A stretch of 21,992 nucleotides of DNA from contig DATGKF010000013.1 of NCBI GenBank assembly GCA_035294785.1, forward strand, positions 1-21,992. Direction: 5' to 3'. The translations under genes were made by a program, and so were the position numbers. This DNA is from Poindextera sp035294785. Its GTDB lineage: Bacteria > Pseudomonadota > Alphaproteobacteria > Caulobacterales > Caulobacteraceae. Below, in pieces: positions 15,143 to 21,992 of the stretch (positions are counted from its first letter, which is position 1; every line of letters begins with the position of its first letter). Below the pieces are notes generated by a model that searched no databases, had not been told where the DNA came from, and worked only from the letters and a program-made list of their open reading frames with translations.

Positions 15143-15832
15143 ATGGAAGGTCTTTCGACTCGCCGCGCGATCGTCGCGGCCGGCGGCCTCGGGGCTGCGG
15201 CCCTGTTGGCAGCCCCGGCGCTGAGCGCCGAGACGAAGGAGGTTTCGGCGGTCGAGGATCTGATGCGCGAGCACGGCGTGTTGCGCCGCATCCTGGTCGT
15301 CTATCGCGAAACCGGCGCGGCGCTGCGTAACGGCGCGGCGGCGAGCCTCGACGCCGGTGCGCTTGGCGCCGCAGCCGCCCTCTTCAAGACCTTCGGCGAG
15401 GACTACCACGAGCGGAAGCTGGAGGAGCAGCACATCTTTCCGACCGTCGAGCGGTTCGGCGGTGCGGCGGCCAGGCTCGTCCCTACTCTGCTCGCCCAGC
15501 ACGACCGTGGCCGCGAGATCAACGCCTTCATCACCGGGGCCTGCGCCCACGGCAGGGTCCGCACCGGCGACGAGACGCATCTGGCCGACGCGCTCTCCGC
15601 ATTCGCCCGCATGTACGAGGCGCACACGGCGTTCGAGGACACCGTCGTCTTTCAGGCCTGGCGGAACGGCCTCTCGGCCAAGAGCCTGGACCGCGCTGGC
15701 GACCTCTTCGAGGACATCGAGCGCGACACGTTCAAGGGCGATGGGTTCGACAAGGCGGTCGAGCAGATCGCTGCGATCGAGCAACGCCTCGGCCTGACCG
15801 ACATCGCCCGCTACACGGCCCCGCCGACTTGA
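15143..15832 (+). CDS. exported (Tat-type) hemerythrin HHE-domain protein
   Basis: The 229-residue protein starts with a twin-arginine-like leader: STRRAIV at 5-11, then an Ala/Gly/Leu-rich stretch to a cleavage site near ALSA at 29. An HHE four-helix domain follows, with candidate diiron ligands His44 (REHG), His89, Glu94 and His97 (YHERKLEEQH), His120 (AQHDRG), and His161/Glu165 (HTAFEDTVVF). Hemerythrin domains bind O2, NO or iron at a diiron centre. Export with folded cofactor would explain a Tat signal. It follows the proline iminopeptidase gene by 29 nt and precedes the exported TPR gene by 40 nt. The domain is clear; the signal-peptide class is likely, and the physiological role (oxygen or NO sensing, iron repair, redox) is open. 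Confidence 0.82.
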   Translation: MEGLSTRRAIVAAGGLGAAALLAAPALSAETKEVSAVEDLMREHGVLRRILVVYRETGAALRNGAAASLDAGALGAAAALFKTFGEDYHERKLEEQHIFPTVERFGGAAARLVPTLLAQHDRGREINAFITGACAHGRVRTGDETHLADALSAFARMYEAHTAFEDTVVFQAWRNGLSAKSLDRAGDLFEDIERDTFKGDGFDKAVEQIAAIEQRLGLTDIARYTAPPT

Positions 15833-15872
15833 CGCGGACCGTATTCGAGTCACCCTGACGCCGGCCGGGAAC

Positions 15873-17603
15873 ATGGGGGGCTCGACGGTCATGCGCTTCA
15901 CGCTCGCGGCGGTCGCCGTCGCTGTTACGTTCGCCGCGGCCTTGGCCGCCAGGGCGGCCGATCCGCCCATGGCCATGGGGCCGATGAACATGGGCGTCGC
16001 CATGGCGCCGATGCCGTCGATCTACAACGGCGACGCCGACAGGTCCGGCGCGCCGCTGTTCAGGGGGCTTGGCGACCACAAGCACCCGATCTCGACCAAG
16101 AACACGCAGACGCAGATCTATTTCGACCAGGGCGTGAACCTCCTCTTCGGTTTCAATCACGCCGAGGCGATCCGCTCATTTCGCGAGGGCGCCAGGCTCG
16201 ATCCAGACTGCGCCATGTGCTGGTGGGGCATGTCGATCGCGCTCGGCCCCAACATCAATCTGCCCATGCCGGACGATGCGGTGACGCCCGCCTGGCAGGC
16301 GCTGCAGCACGCCCGCGCCCTCGAGCCGAAGGCCTCGGCCGAGGAACGCGAGTGGATCGAGGCGCTGTCCACCCGCTACTCACCCGATCCGAAGGCCGAT
16401 CGGCACGCGCTGGACGAGGCCTACGCGGCGGCGATGGGGAAGCTTTGGAAGGCGCATCCTGAGGATCTCGACGCCGGTGTGTTCTACGCCGAGGCGATGA
16501 TGGACACCCAGCCTTGGGACTACTGGCAACCCGACGGCGTCACGCCCAAGGGCCATGCGACCGAGATTGTGGCGACCCTCGAGGACATCATCCGCCGCGC
16601 GCCAAATCACCCGGGCGCGCTGCATCTCTACATCCACGCCGTGGAAGGTACGACCACGCCGGAGCGCGCCGAGGCCGCCGCCGACCGGCTGGAGACGCTG
16701 ATGCCGGGCGCCGGCCACGTCGTGCACATGCCGTCGCACATCTACTACCGCGTCGGCCGCTATGAGGACGCGGTGAAGGTGAACGAACTCGCCGCCACCG
16801 TGGACGAAGACTACATCGCCGCCTGCAAGGCGCAGGGGTTCTATCCGGTCGGCTACTACGGCCACAACATCCACTTCCTGTGGACATCGTCGGAGATGCT
16901 GGGCCGCTATCAAGCGGCGATCGACGCCTCGAGGCGTCTGGTGAAGGCGGTCGACGCCGACACTCTGGCCAAGCAACTCGCGCCGGGCGAACTCTACAAC
17001 TTCACCCCCGTCGCCACCCTGCTCCGCTTCGGCAAGTGGGACGCGATCCTGGCCGAGCCGCCGCCGTCGGCCGAGTTGCATCTGGACACGGCGATCTGGC
17101 TCTATGCGCGCGGCTTCGCCCACGCCAACAAGGGCGACCTCGCCGCCGCCCGCGCCGACCGCCAGCAGATCGTCAAACTGGCCACGGCCGACTACAGCAA
17201 GTTCGACGCCTTCGGCATTCCGGCGCGGCAGATGGTCGATCTGTCGCTGAACCTGCTGGATGGCGAGATCGCACGCAAATCCGGCGACCTGCCGACGGCG
17301 ATCGCTCACTTCCGCGAGGCCTCCAACCTCGAGCACAACCTCTCCTACACGGAGCCGCCGTATTGGCATCAGCCGGTCAGCCACATCCTCGGCGCCGCGC
17401 TGCTGGAGGCCGGGCAGCCGAAGGAGGCCGAGGCGGTCTATCGCGAGAGTCTCAAGACCTACCGGGCCGACGGATGGGCCCTGTTCGGGCTGGCGCAGGC
17501 GCTGGATGCGCAAGGCCGCCGCGACGAGGCCGCCCGCGTCCGCGAGGAGCAGAAGAAGGCGTGGCTGTTGGCCGATGTAACCCTTGCTTCGTCACGGTTT
17601 TAG
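15873..17603 (+). CDS. exported Met/His-rich tetratricopeptide-repeat protein
   Basis: The product is 576 residues from the ATG at 15873, or 570 from the ATG at 15891, which has a G6 run 10 nt upstream; either start leaves a signal peptide ending near ARAA. The mature N-terminus is methionine-rich (six Met in 33-47: MAMGPMNMGVAMAPM). TPR-type helical pairs follow, for example FGFNHAEAIRSFREGARLDP at 92-111 and repeats near the C-terminus. Striking polar motifs break the repeats: CAMCWWG at 113-119, LHLYIHAVE at 250-258, GHVVHMPSHIYYRVGRY at 281-297 and YYGHNIHFL at 328-336. The CxxC lacks the following His of a c-type haem site. The clustered His/Cys/Met suggest a periplasmic metal site, inferred only. 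It is probably co-transcribed with the hemerythrin gene. It resembles an uncharacterised bacterial TPR family known to me only as hypothetical proteins. Confidence 0.8.
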   Translation: MGGSTVMRFTLAAVAVAVTFAAALAARAADPPMAMGPMNMGVAMAPMPSIYNGDADRSGAPLFRGLGDHKHPISTKNTQTQIYFDQGVNLLFGFNHAEAIRSFREGARLDPDCAMCWWGMSIALGPNINLPMPDDAVTPAWQALQHARALEPKASAEEREWIEALSTRYSPDPKADRHALDEAYAAAMGKLWKAHPEDLDAGVFYAEAMMDTQPWDYWQPDGVTPKGHATEIVATLEDIIRRAPNHPGALHLYIHAVEGTTTPERAEAAADRLETLMPGAGHVVHMPSHIYYRVGRYEDAVKVNELAATVDEDYIAACKAQGFYPVGYYGHNIHFLWTSSEMLGRYQAAIDASRRLVKAVDADTLAKQLAPGELYNFTPVATLLRFGKWDAILAEPPPSAELHLDTAIWLYARGFAHANKGDLAAARADRQQIVKLATADYSKFDAFGIPARQMVDLSLNLLDGEIARKSGDLPTAIAHFREASNLEHNLSYTEPPYWHQPVSHILGAALLEAGQPKEAEAVYRESLKTYRADGWALFGLAQALDAQGRRDEAARVREEQKKAWLLADVTLASSRF

Positions 17604-17681
17604 CCCGCTCGGCTCTGCTGCCTCCTACTGACAAATATGGGCTTCTGATGTGGCAATCTCCGCCTGCTTGAGGAGGACGCC

Positions 17682-18002
17682 ATGAAGCCGACGACTGCGC
17701 TCTCAGAAGCCGCGGCGCGGCCGGTCTGGTCGCTGCTGGTGGCCGGCCAGCGGACCGGCGCGCCCGACGCCTGGCGGATGCGCCTGGTGGCGGAAGACGA
17801 CGACCCGGTCGCGTGCCGGCCGGGACAGTGGCTGCTGCTGACGCTCCCAGCCGCAGCCGGCGCGTTGCGCTGTGTCGGACGCGTGGAACGGTTCGACGCC
17901 GAGGAACTCAGGCTCGAGCTCGCCCTGTCGGACTGCGCCGCCGCGCGCTGGGCGGCGGACGCGGAAATCGGCGAAGCGATCGACGCCGAGTTGGTCGGTT
18001 AG
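17682..18002 (+). CDS. small protein resembling the FAD-barrel half of a ferredoxin/siderophore reductase
   Basis: The 106-residue product has AGGAGG (17671-17676) 5 nt before the ATG, so it is very likely expressed. RMRLVAEDDDPVACRPGQWLLLTLP followed by CVGRVERFDAEELRLELAL (two stretches, about 32-56 and 64-82) recalls the beta-barrel FAD domain of FR-type oxidoreductases, where a PGQ turn precedes a strand. The R-x-Y-S/T flavin motif and the whole NAD domain are missing, so it is either a reduced relic or a separate small fold. The stop overlaps the stop of the convergent monooxygenase gene by 4 nt. No firm function. Confidence 0.6.
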   Translation: MKPTTALSEAAARPVWSLLVAGQRTGAPDAWRMRLVAEDDDPVACRPGQWLLLTLPAAAGALRCVGRVERFDAEELRLELALSDCAAARWAADAEIGEAIDAELVG

Positions 18003-18952
18003 GCGCGGGCAGGCTCAGGCGCGTACTGGCGGCCCATCTCGGCGACGACCGCTTCGAACTCGGCGACCGTCTCGGCGATGATCTGGGCCACCGGTTTCAC
18101 CGCGTCGATGCGGCCGGCGACCTGGCCGGAGAGGGCGATCGAAGCCTCCATGTCGCCGCCGAAGTAGAGGTCGAGCGCGTGGCCGAACTCGCGCATGATC
18201 GCCTCGGGCGGATCCTTCTCGAACCTGCTCGTCTTCTCGGTGCGCAGCGCCCTGAGCGCCGGGCCGGGCCCGAACCGGTTCAAGAAGACTGTGTCGGTCT
18301 CCCTGGCGGCCAGGATGGCGTCCTTCCAGTTCTGGTGCACCGGGCTCTCAGCCGATGAAACCATGCGGGTGCCCATCTGCACGCCCTCGGCGCCGAGGGC
18401 GAAGGCCGCCGCCATGGTGCGGCCGTCGACGATGCCGCCAGCGGCGATCACCGGCACCTTCACCTTCGAGCAGACCAGCGGTAGGAGCACCATCGTGGCC
18501 ACCTCGCGCGGGTTCTTGAACCCGCCGCCCTCCCCGCCTTCGACCACCAGCCCGTCGACGCCGGCCTCGATGGCCTTGAGCGCGGCGGCGAGCGACGGGA
18601 CGACGTGGAAGACGGTCAGCCCGGCTTCCTTCAGCTCCGCGCAGTAGCGGTTTGGGTCGCCGGCCGACGTGGTGACGAATTTCACGCCCTGATCGACGAC
18701 GAACGAGACGATGTCGGGGTCGCGCACGAAGGCCTGGGCGATGTTCACGCCGAAGGGCTTGTCGGTCAGCGTGCGCATCGCCTTCACCTCTTCGCGCACG
18801 GCGTCGAGTTCGCCGGACGAGGTCTCGATGATGCCAAGCCCGCCGGCGTTGGAGACGGCCGAGGCGAGCTGCGCGCGGGCGATCCAGCCCATCGGCGCCT
18901 GCACGATCGGGTAGCGAATGCCGAGCATGTCGGTGATGCGGGTCTTGATCAT
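17999..18952 (-). CDS. nitronate monooxygenase-like FMN flavoprotein
   Basis: The 317-residue TIM-barrel protein belongs to the nitronate monooxygenase / 2-nitropropane dioxygenase / FabK superfamily. Visible landmarks are QAPMGW at 18-23, NAGGLGIIETSS at 35-46, AAGGIVDGRTMAAAFALGA at 170-188 and GVQMGTR at 190-196, which together bind FMN phosphate. The stretch VVEGGEGGGFKNP at 136-148 aligns with the usual xEAGGHxG motif, but Phe145 stands where the catalytic histidine is expected. A quinone or enoyl reductase-type or still undefined activity is therefore possible. The ATG at 18952 follows GGGGAGGGCCC. The open frame extends further upstream, but that part reads as low-quality Arg-rich sequence and overlaps the divergent gene's leader. 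Confidence 0.87.
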   Translation of the reverse strand: MIKTRITDMLGIRYPIVQAPMGWIARAQLASAVSNAGGLGIIETSSGELDAVREEVKAMRTLTDKPFGVNIAQAFVRDPDIVSFVVDQGVKFVTTSAGDPNRYCAELKEAGLTVFHVVPSLAAALKAIEAGVDGLVVEGGEGGGFKNPREVATMVLLPLVCSKVKVPVIAAGGIVDGRTMAAAFALGAEGVQMGTRMVSSAESPVHQNWKDAILAARETDTVFLNRFGPGPALRALRTEKTSRFEKDPPEAIMREFGHALDLYFGGDMEASIALSGQVAGRIDAVKPVAQIIAETVAEFEAVVAEMGRQYAPEPARA

Positions 18953-18974
18953 GGGCCCTCCCCTGGCGTGCGCG

Positions 18975-19007
18975 CCACTAGCAGGCCTTGACGTTGGGCG
19001 CGTCAAG
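18975..19007. promoter_or_regulatory. divergent promoter region with a TTGACG-containing inverted repeat
   Basis: CTTGACG (18987-18993) and CGTCAAG (19001-19007) are a perfect inverted repeat around 7 nt. Each arm holds a TTGACG -35 hexamer, one per strand. Leftward, GCTAGTGG (18982-18975) at a spacing of 17-18 nt is a fair -10 for the monooxygenase gene. Rightward, CTATGC at 19014-19019 is too far for an ideal -10. Shared binding by a repressor is possible. Confidence 0.4.
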
Positions 19008-19044
19008 CAGCGCCTATGCGACTTCAAACACCGGGGGAGCGCCC

Positions 19045-19833
19045 ATGCCCATCGCCGACGTGAACGGCCAAAAACTCTACTACGAGGACACAGGCGGGTC
19101 GGGACCACCCGTTGTCTTCAGCCACGGCCTGTTCATGGACCATGAGATGTTCAAGCCGCAGGTTGAGGCGCTGAAAGGCCGCTACCGCGTCATCACCTGG
19201 GACGAGCGCGGGCATGGCCGCACGGCCGGCGCGACGCTCCCCGAGTTCAGTTACTACGACTCCGCCGACGACTTGGCGGCGCTGCTGGCGCACCTCGGGA
19301 TCGAGCGCTGCGTCGTGGCCGGCATGTCGCAGGGCGGCTTCCTCTCGATGCGCGCAGCCCTGACCCACACCGAGGTCGTCAAGGCGTTGATCCTCATCGA
19401 CACCCAGGCCGGCCGCGAGGATCCGGCCGCTATGGCCGGTTATCAGCAGCTGATAGACGGTTGGACGACGAACGGCCTCTCGGACGACACGGCCGAGTTC
19501 GTGGCCTCCATCATCCTCGGCGACGGCTGGTCCGGCGCGGACGATTGGAAGGCCAAGTGGCGGACCTTCACGCCGGCCAACGTGCTCGGCTGCTGGCACT
19601 GCCTCTCGCATCGCGACGACATCACGGCGCGGCTGAAGGAGATCAAGGTTCCGACGCTGGTGCTGCATGGGGACGCGGACCGTGCGATCGCCCTCAGCCT
19701 CGCCAAGACCCTGGCCGGCGAGATCGCCGGGGCCGAGTTGGTGATTGTTCCGGGCGCCGGGCACGCGGCCAACCTTACCCATCCGGAGATCGCCAACCCG
19801 GCCATCGAACGCTTCCTCGCCACTGCGGCGTGA
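19045..19833 (+). CDS. alpha/beta-fold serine hydrolase (esterase / enol-lactonase-like)
   Basis: The 262-residue protein has the standard hydrolase plan: oxyanion motif FSHGLFMD at 25-32, nucleophile elbow GMSQGG with Ser95, acid in HGDADRAI at 208-215 (probably Asp212) and base His240 in GAGHAANLTHP. The length and the short cap resemble 3-oxoadipate enol-lactonase or carboxylesterases acting on small esters, but the substrate cannot be assigned. The ATG at 19045, with GGGGGAG at 19033-19039, is chosen over an upstream TTG-type extension that would run into the divergent control region. The gene is divergent from the monooxygenase gene, 92 nt apart. Confidence 0.87.
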   Translation: MPIADVNGQKLYYEDTGGSGPPVVFSHGLFMDHEMFKPQVEALKGRYRVITWDERGHGRTAGATLPEFSYYDSADDLAALLAHLGIERCVVAGMSQGGFLSMRAALTHTEVVKALILIDTQAGREDPAAMAGYQQLIDGWTTNGLSDDTAEFVASIILGDGWSGADDWKAKWRTFTPANVLGCWHCLSHRDDITARLKEIKVPTLVLHGDADRAIALSLAKTLAGEIAGAELVIVPGAGHAANLTHPEIANPAIERFLATAA

Positions 19834-19846
19834 TCGGCCGGCGCGC

Positions 19847-19885
19847 TTGGTTTCAACCACGGCGCCGGGCTAGGGTCCGCCCGGC
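19847..19885 (+). promoter_or_regulatory. weak promoter and hairpin before the beta-lactamase-fold gene
   Basis: TTGGTT (19847-19852), an 18-nt gap and TAGGGT (19871-19876) could be a -35/-10 pair. GCCGGGC (19864-19870) and GCCCGGC (19879-19885) form a perfect 7-bp inverted repeat that encloses the -10. There is no T-run, so this is more like an operator than a terminator. Confidence 0.3.
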
Positions 19886-19905
19886 AGACTTGAGGGAGTA
19901 AGTCC

Positions 19906-21042
19906 ATGGCGGATGGGGCGGTCGGCGGGTTCGTCGGCGAGCGGTTTCCGGCGGTGCGGACCGCGTTTGAGGCAAACCTGATCTCGGGCGCCGACATCGG
20001 CGCCTCGTTCGCGGCGACCAGGGATGGCGAGCTGATCGTCGACCTCTGGGGCGGCTGGGCCGACCCTGCCAAGACCCGCCCGTGGGATGCGGACACGATC
20101 GTCAACGTCTATTCGACGACGAAGACGATGACCGCGCTGACCGCGCTCTTGGTCGCCGACCGCGGCGAGCTCGACTTCGATGCGCCGGTCGCTAGGTACT
20201 GGCCGGAGTTCGCCCAGAACGGCAAGGCCGACATCAAGGTCAGTCACCTGATGTGCCACGCCTCGGGCCTCGCCGGCTGGGAGGAGAAGGTCACGCTGGA
20301 AGACATGTACGACTGGGAGAAGGCGACCTCGCTGCTCGCCGCCCAGGCGCCTTGGTGGGAGCCGGGGACCGCGTCCGGCTATCACGCGATCACCCAGGGC
20401 TACCTCGTCGGCGAGGTCATCCGCCGCATCACCGGCAAGACGGTGGGGACAGTGTTCCGCGAAGAGATCGCCGAGCCGCTCGGCGCCGACTTCCACATCG
20501 GCCTGCCCGCCAGCGAGGACGCGCGCGTGGCCGACCTCGAGCCGCCGCCACCGGGAACGGAGTTTGGCTCCGGCGAGCCTGTTGGTCTGATGAAGAAGCT
20601 GGCCGACAATCCGCCGTTGGATGTGCTCGCCACCCGCACGCGCGCCTGGCGGGGCGCCGAGATCCCCGCCGCCGGCGGGACGGGAAACGCCCGCTCGATC
20701 GCCAAGGTGCACACCATCCTCGCCAACGGCGGCGAAGTGGCCGGGCGCCGCTTCATGTCGGAGGCTGGCGCGCGCAAGGCGCTGGAGCCGCAGATCGAGG
20801 GGGTCGACCTGATCCTCGGCGCACCGATGAAGTTCGGGATGGGCTTCGGCGTGCCGGGCTCGGCCGTCCCGATGCCGAACCCGAACACCATCTTCTGGGG
20901 CGGCTACGGCGGCTCGCTGGTCCTCATCGACTTCGACGCCCGCACGACGATCGCCTACGCGATGAACAAGATGGGCGCGACGACGTTGGGCGACCTGCGC
21001 GCCTTCTCCATCGCCATGCCGCTGTGGGAAGGGCTCAAGTGA
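19906..21042 (+). CDS. beta-lactamase-fold serine esterase / class C-like hydrolase
   Basis: The 378-residue protein belongs to the serine beta-lactamase-like family (Pfam Beta-lactamase; EstB-type esterases). The SxxK motif is STTK at 70-73, the second motif is Tyr159 in SGYHAITQGY (Y-x-N becomes Y-H-A), and WGGYGG near 326-331 stands in the third (KTG-like) position. There is no signal peptide, so it should act in the cytoplasm as an esterase or peptidase and not as a resistance enzyme. SHLMCHASGLAGW at 113-125 is a usual family landmark. GGGAG about 10 nt upstream supports the ATG. The stop overlaps the start of a small membrane-protein gene (GTGA). Confidence 0.9.
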   Translation: MADGAVGGFVGERFPAVRTAFEANLISGADIGASFAATRDGELIVDLWGGWADPAKTRPWDADTIVNVYSTTKTMTALTALLVADRGELDFDAPVARYWPEFAQNGKADIKVSHLMCHASGLAGWEEKVTLEDMYDWEKATSLLAAQAPWWEPGTASGYHAITQGYLVGEVIRRITGKTVGTVFREEIAEPLGADFHIGLPASEDARVADLEPPPPGTEFGSGEPVGLMKKLADNPPLDVLATRTRAWRGAEIPAAGGTGNARSIAKVHTILANGGEVAGRRFMSEAGARKALEPQIEGVDLILGAPMKFGMGFGVPGSAVPMPNPNTIFWGGYGGSLVLIDFDARTTIAYAMNKMGATTLGDLRAFSIAMPLWEGLK

Positions 21043-21215
21043 GCGACAACGCCGCGCGCCTCGCGGCAAAGCTCCGCGCCTTCGAGGCGCGCGCCGCCGG
21101 CTGGCCGCTGTGGAAGAAGCTGGCGGTGTTCACGCCAATCTTCTTCCTGGTGACGGTGCCGGTGGTCGTGCTCCTGGTCTCGATCGGCGGCGCCTTCGTG
21201 CGAGGGCACCATTAG
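21039..21215 (+). CDS. 58-residue single-pass membrane protein
   Basis: The frame starts with a GTG at 21039 overlapping the TGA of the esterase gene by 4 nt (GTGA), with GGGAAGGG at 21027-21034 as ribosome site. A basic, helical N-terminus (ARLAAKLRAFEARAAG) is followed by one hydrophobic segment (about 30-52, FTPIFFLVTVPVVVLLVSIG) and a short tail ending RGHH. The coupling and good membrane segment argue that it is real. Function unknown. Confidence 0.6.
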   Translation: MSDNAARLAAKLRAFEARAAGWPLWKKLAVFTPIFFLVTVPVVVLLVSIGGAFVRGHH

Positions 21216-21314
21216 CACGAGCTCAGCCTGACCCTGGCGGCGGAGCGTGGGCGACGCTGCTCGACGAGCTCGACTATTGCGTCACGCACCCCGATCAGGC
21301 CCCAGACGGCCGCC

Positions 21315-21334
21315 GCCGGCGTGTAGGCGCCGGC
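21315..21334. other. hairpin between convergent genes
   Basis: GCCGGCG (21315-21321) and CGCCGGC (21328-21334) form a perfect 7-bp stem with a 6-nt loop, touching the stop codon of the leftward glycine-zipper gene. There is no T-run on either strand, so termination is uncertain. The rest of 21216-21333 shows nothing recognisable. Confidence 0.4.
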
Positions 21335-21912
21335 TACCCGACGCGTTCGGCCCAGTGCAGGCGTTCGCCGAGGCTGTTCAAGCGGCCCTGGAGATAGTCG
21401 CGGTCCTCGGGCCGCAGGCGACCGCCGTCCTGATACCGGAGCCGGTCGTCCTCCGAGCGGATGTAGTTCAGCTCGCGGTACGCGTAGCGCGTCTCGGCCC
21501 GCGAGATAGAGCCGTCGGCGCTGGCGCGATCGATGCGGTCCTGCATGAAGCTGATGCGCTCGTGGATGCCCGTCGGCGCGCCGGCCCAGAAACGGGCGCC
21601 ATGGTCGGGGCCATAGTCGGCGCCGCGCGGCTCGTAGACGTAGCCTTCCGGGCACGGGTGGTCGTTGGAGCGCGAGATGGCGTTGCCGGCCACCGCGCCC
21701 ACGCCGGCGCCGACCACGGCGCCCGCGCCCCGATCGTGCCGGCCGGCGATGGCGCTGCCGAGGATGGCGCCGGTCACGCCGCCGACAATGGTCCCGGCGA
21801 CGTGATTGTCGTGGTTCGCGCGGACGCATCCGGAGTCATAGGGCTGGGCCAGCACCGCCGCCGGCAGCGCGACCGCGACCGAAAGGCCGGCGAGAAAAAC
21901 CTGAGTACGCAT
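21334..21912 (-). CDS. exported glycine-zipper protein with charged helical C-terminus
   Basis: The 192-residue protein has a Sec signal peptide (cleavage near AVLA-Q at 22) and a glycine zipper at about 38-80 (VAGTIVGGVTGAILGSAIAG, then GAVVGAGVGAVAGNAIS). A Cys pair (29 and 87) flanks the zipper. The charged helical module at about 115-190 (ERISFMQDRIDRASADGSIS, then RLRPEDRDYLQGRLNSLGERL) resembles an alpha-helical repeat common in alphaproteobacterial exported proteins. It is probably an envelope protein of the 17-kDa-antigen type. AAGGAT lies about 10 nt before the ATG. The zipper closely parallels that of the 86-residue protein at 5780-6040; the two are probably distant paralogues. Function unknown. 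Confidence 0.82.
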   Translation of the reverse strand: MRTQVFLAGLSVAVALPAAVLAQPYDSGCVRANHDNHVAGTIVGGVTGAILGSAIAGRHDRGAGAVVGAGVGAVAGNAISRSNDHPCPEGYVYEPRGADYGPDHGARFWAGAPTGIHERISFMQDRIDRASADGSISRAETRYAYRELNYIRSEDDRLRYQDGGRLRPEDRDYLQGRLNSLGERLHWAERVG

Positions 21913-21992
21913 GAGAGAATATCCTTATCGCCGCGCAACACCGCGGCTCTCCCAGCAGAACGCGGCCGGCCCGGCTCCGGTTCAATGCCGCG

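Noticed and set aside
14345..15832. 495-residue reading of the hemerythrin frame, extended into the peptidase gene
   Set aside because: Everything before 15143 is out-of-frame peptidase sequence; a strong ribosome site and export signal mark the start at 15143.
16380..17513. 377-residue minus-strand frame over the TPR gene
   Set aside because: Antisense shadow with no motif; the sense frame has a signal peptide and repeats.
15873..17603. CAMCWWG in the TPR protein as a c-type haem site
   Set aside because: Haem attachment needs CxxCH; here Trp follows the second Cys, so covalent haem is not supported.
19906..21042. beta-lactamase-fold gene as an antibiotic-resistance determinant
   Set aside because: No signal peptide, and the YxN and KTG motifs are altered; EstB-like esterase or peptidase fits better.
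19870..21069. 399-residue minus-strand frame over the esterase gene
   Set aside because: Antisense shadow; the sense frame has SxxK and the other beta-lactamase-fold motifs.

Overview
The window is GC-rich, densely packed bacterial DNA, most likely from an alphaproteobacterium of the Caulobacterales (Phenylobacterium/Caulobacter-like). This is inferred from codon bias, a TipN-like polar protein, a large TonB-dependent receptor beside a TetR regulator, and a few promoter-like sites resembling the Caulobacter housekeeping consensus (TTGACGS-N10-14-GCTANAWC). No tRNA, rRNA, CRISPR array, insertion sequence or prophage gene was seen.

Layout. 1-2775: a partial zinc-independent quinone oxidoreductase-like MDR gene and a dCMP deaminase gene, both on the minus strand. 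They diverge from a gene for one polypeptide with two complete TetR units; a strong dyad lies just before its probable TTG start. 2776-5700: a leader with repeats, a TonB-dependent receptor and a strong intrinsic terminator. 5700-10010: a small His-rich glycine-zipper protein, convergent with a phosphate uptake operon transcribed leftward from a candidate Pho box (pstS, then a fused pstC-pstA, then pstB). phoU and phoB are absent here. 10010-17603: a rightward run with a TipN-like two-TM coiled-coil protein, a DUF423 membrane protein, an epoxide hydrolase, a proline iminopeptidase, a Tat-type hemerythrin-domain protein and an exported Met/His-rich TPR protein. 17682-21215: a small FAD-barrel-like protein, a nitronate monooxygenase-like flavoprotein on the opposite strand, an alpha/beta hydrolase, a beta-lactamase-fold esterase and a coupled 58-residue membrane protein. 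21334-21992: a second glycine-zipper protein on the minus strand.

How the parts work together. The pst genes form a high-affinity phosphate importer and probably respond to phosphate starvation. The TetR-TonB receptor pair suggests ligand-controlled outer-membrane uptake of an unknown substrate. The hydrolases, the MDR and the nitronate monooxygenase-like enzyme fit general catabolism or detoxification. The most unusual items are the PstC-PstA fusion, the tandem TetR protein with its dyad, and the hemerythrin plus Met/His-rich TPR pair. I found no complete, clearly new defence or mobile system.
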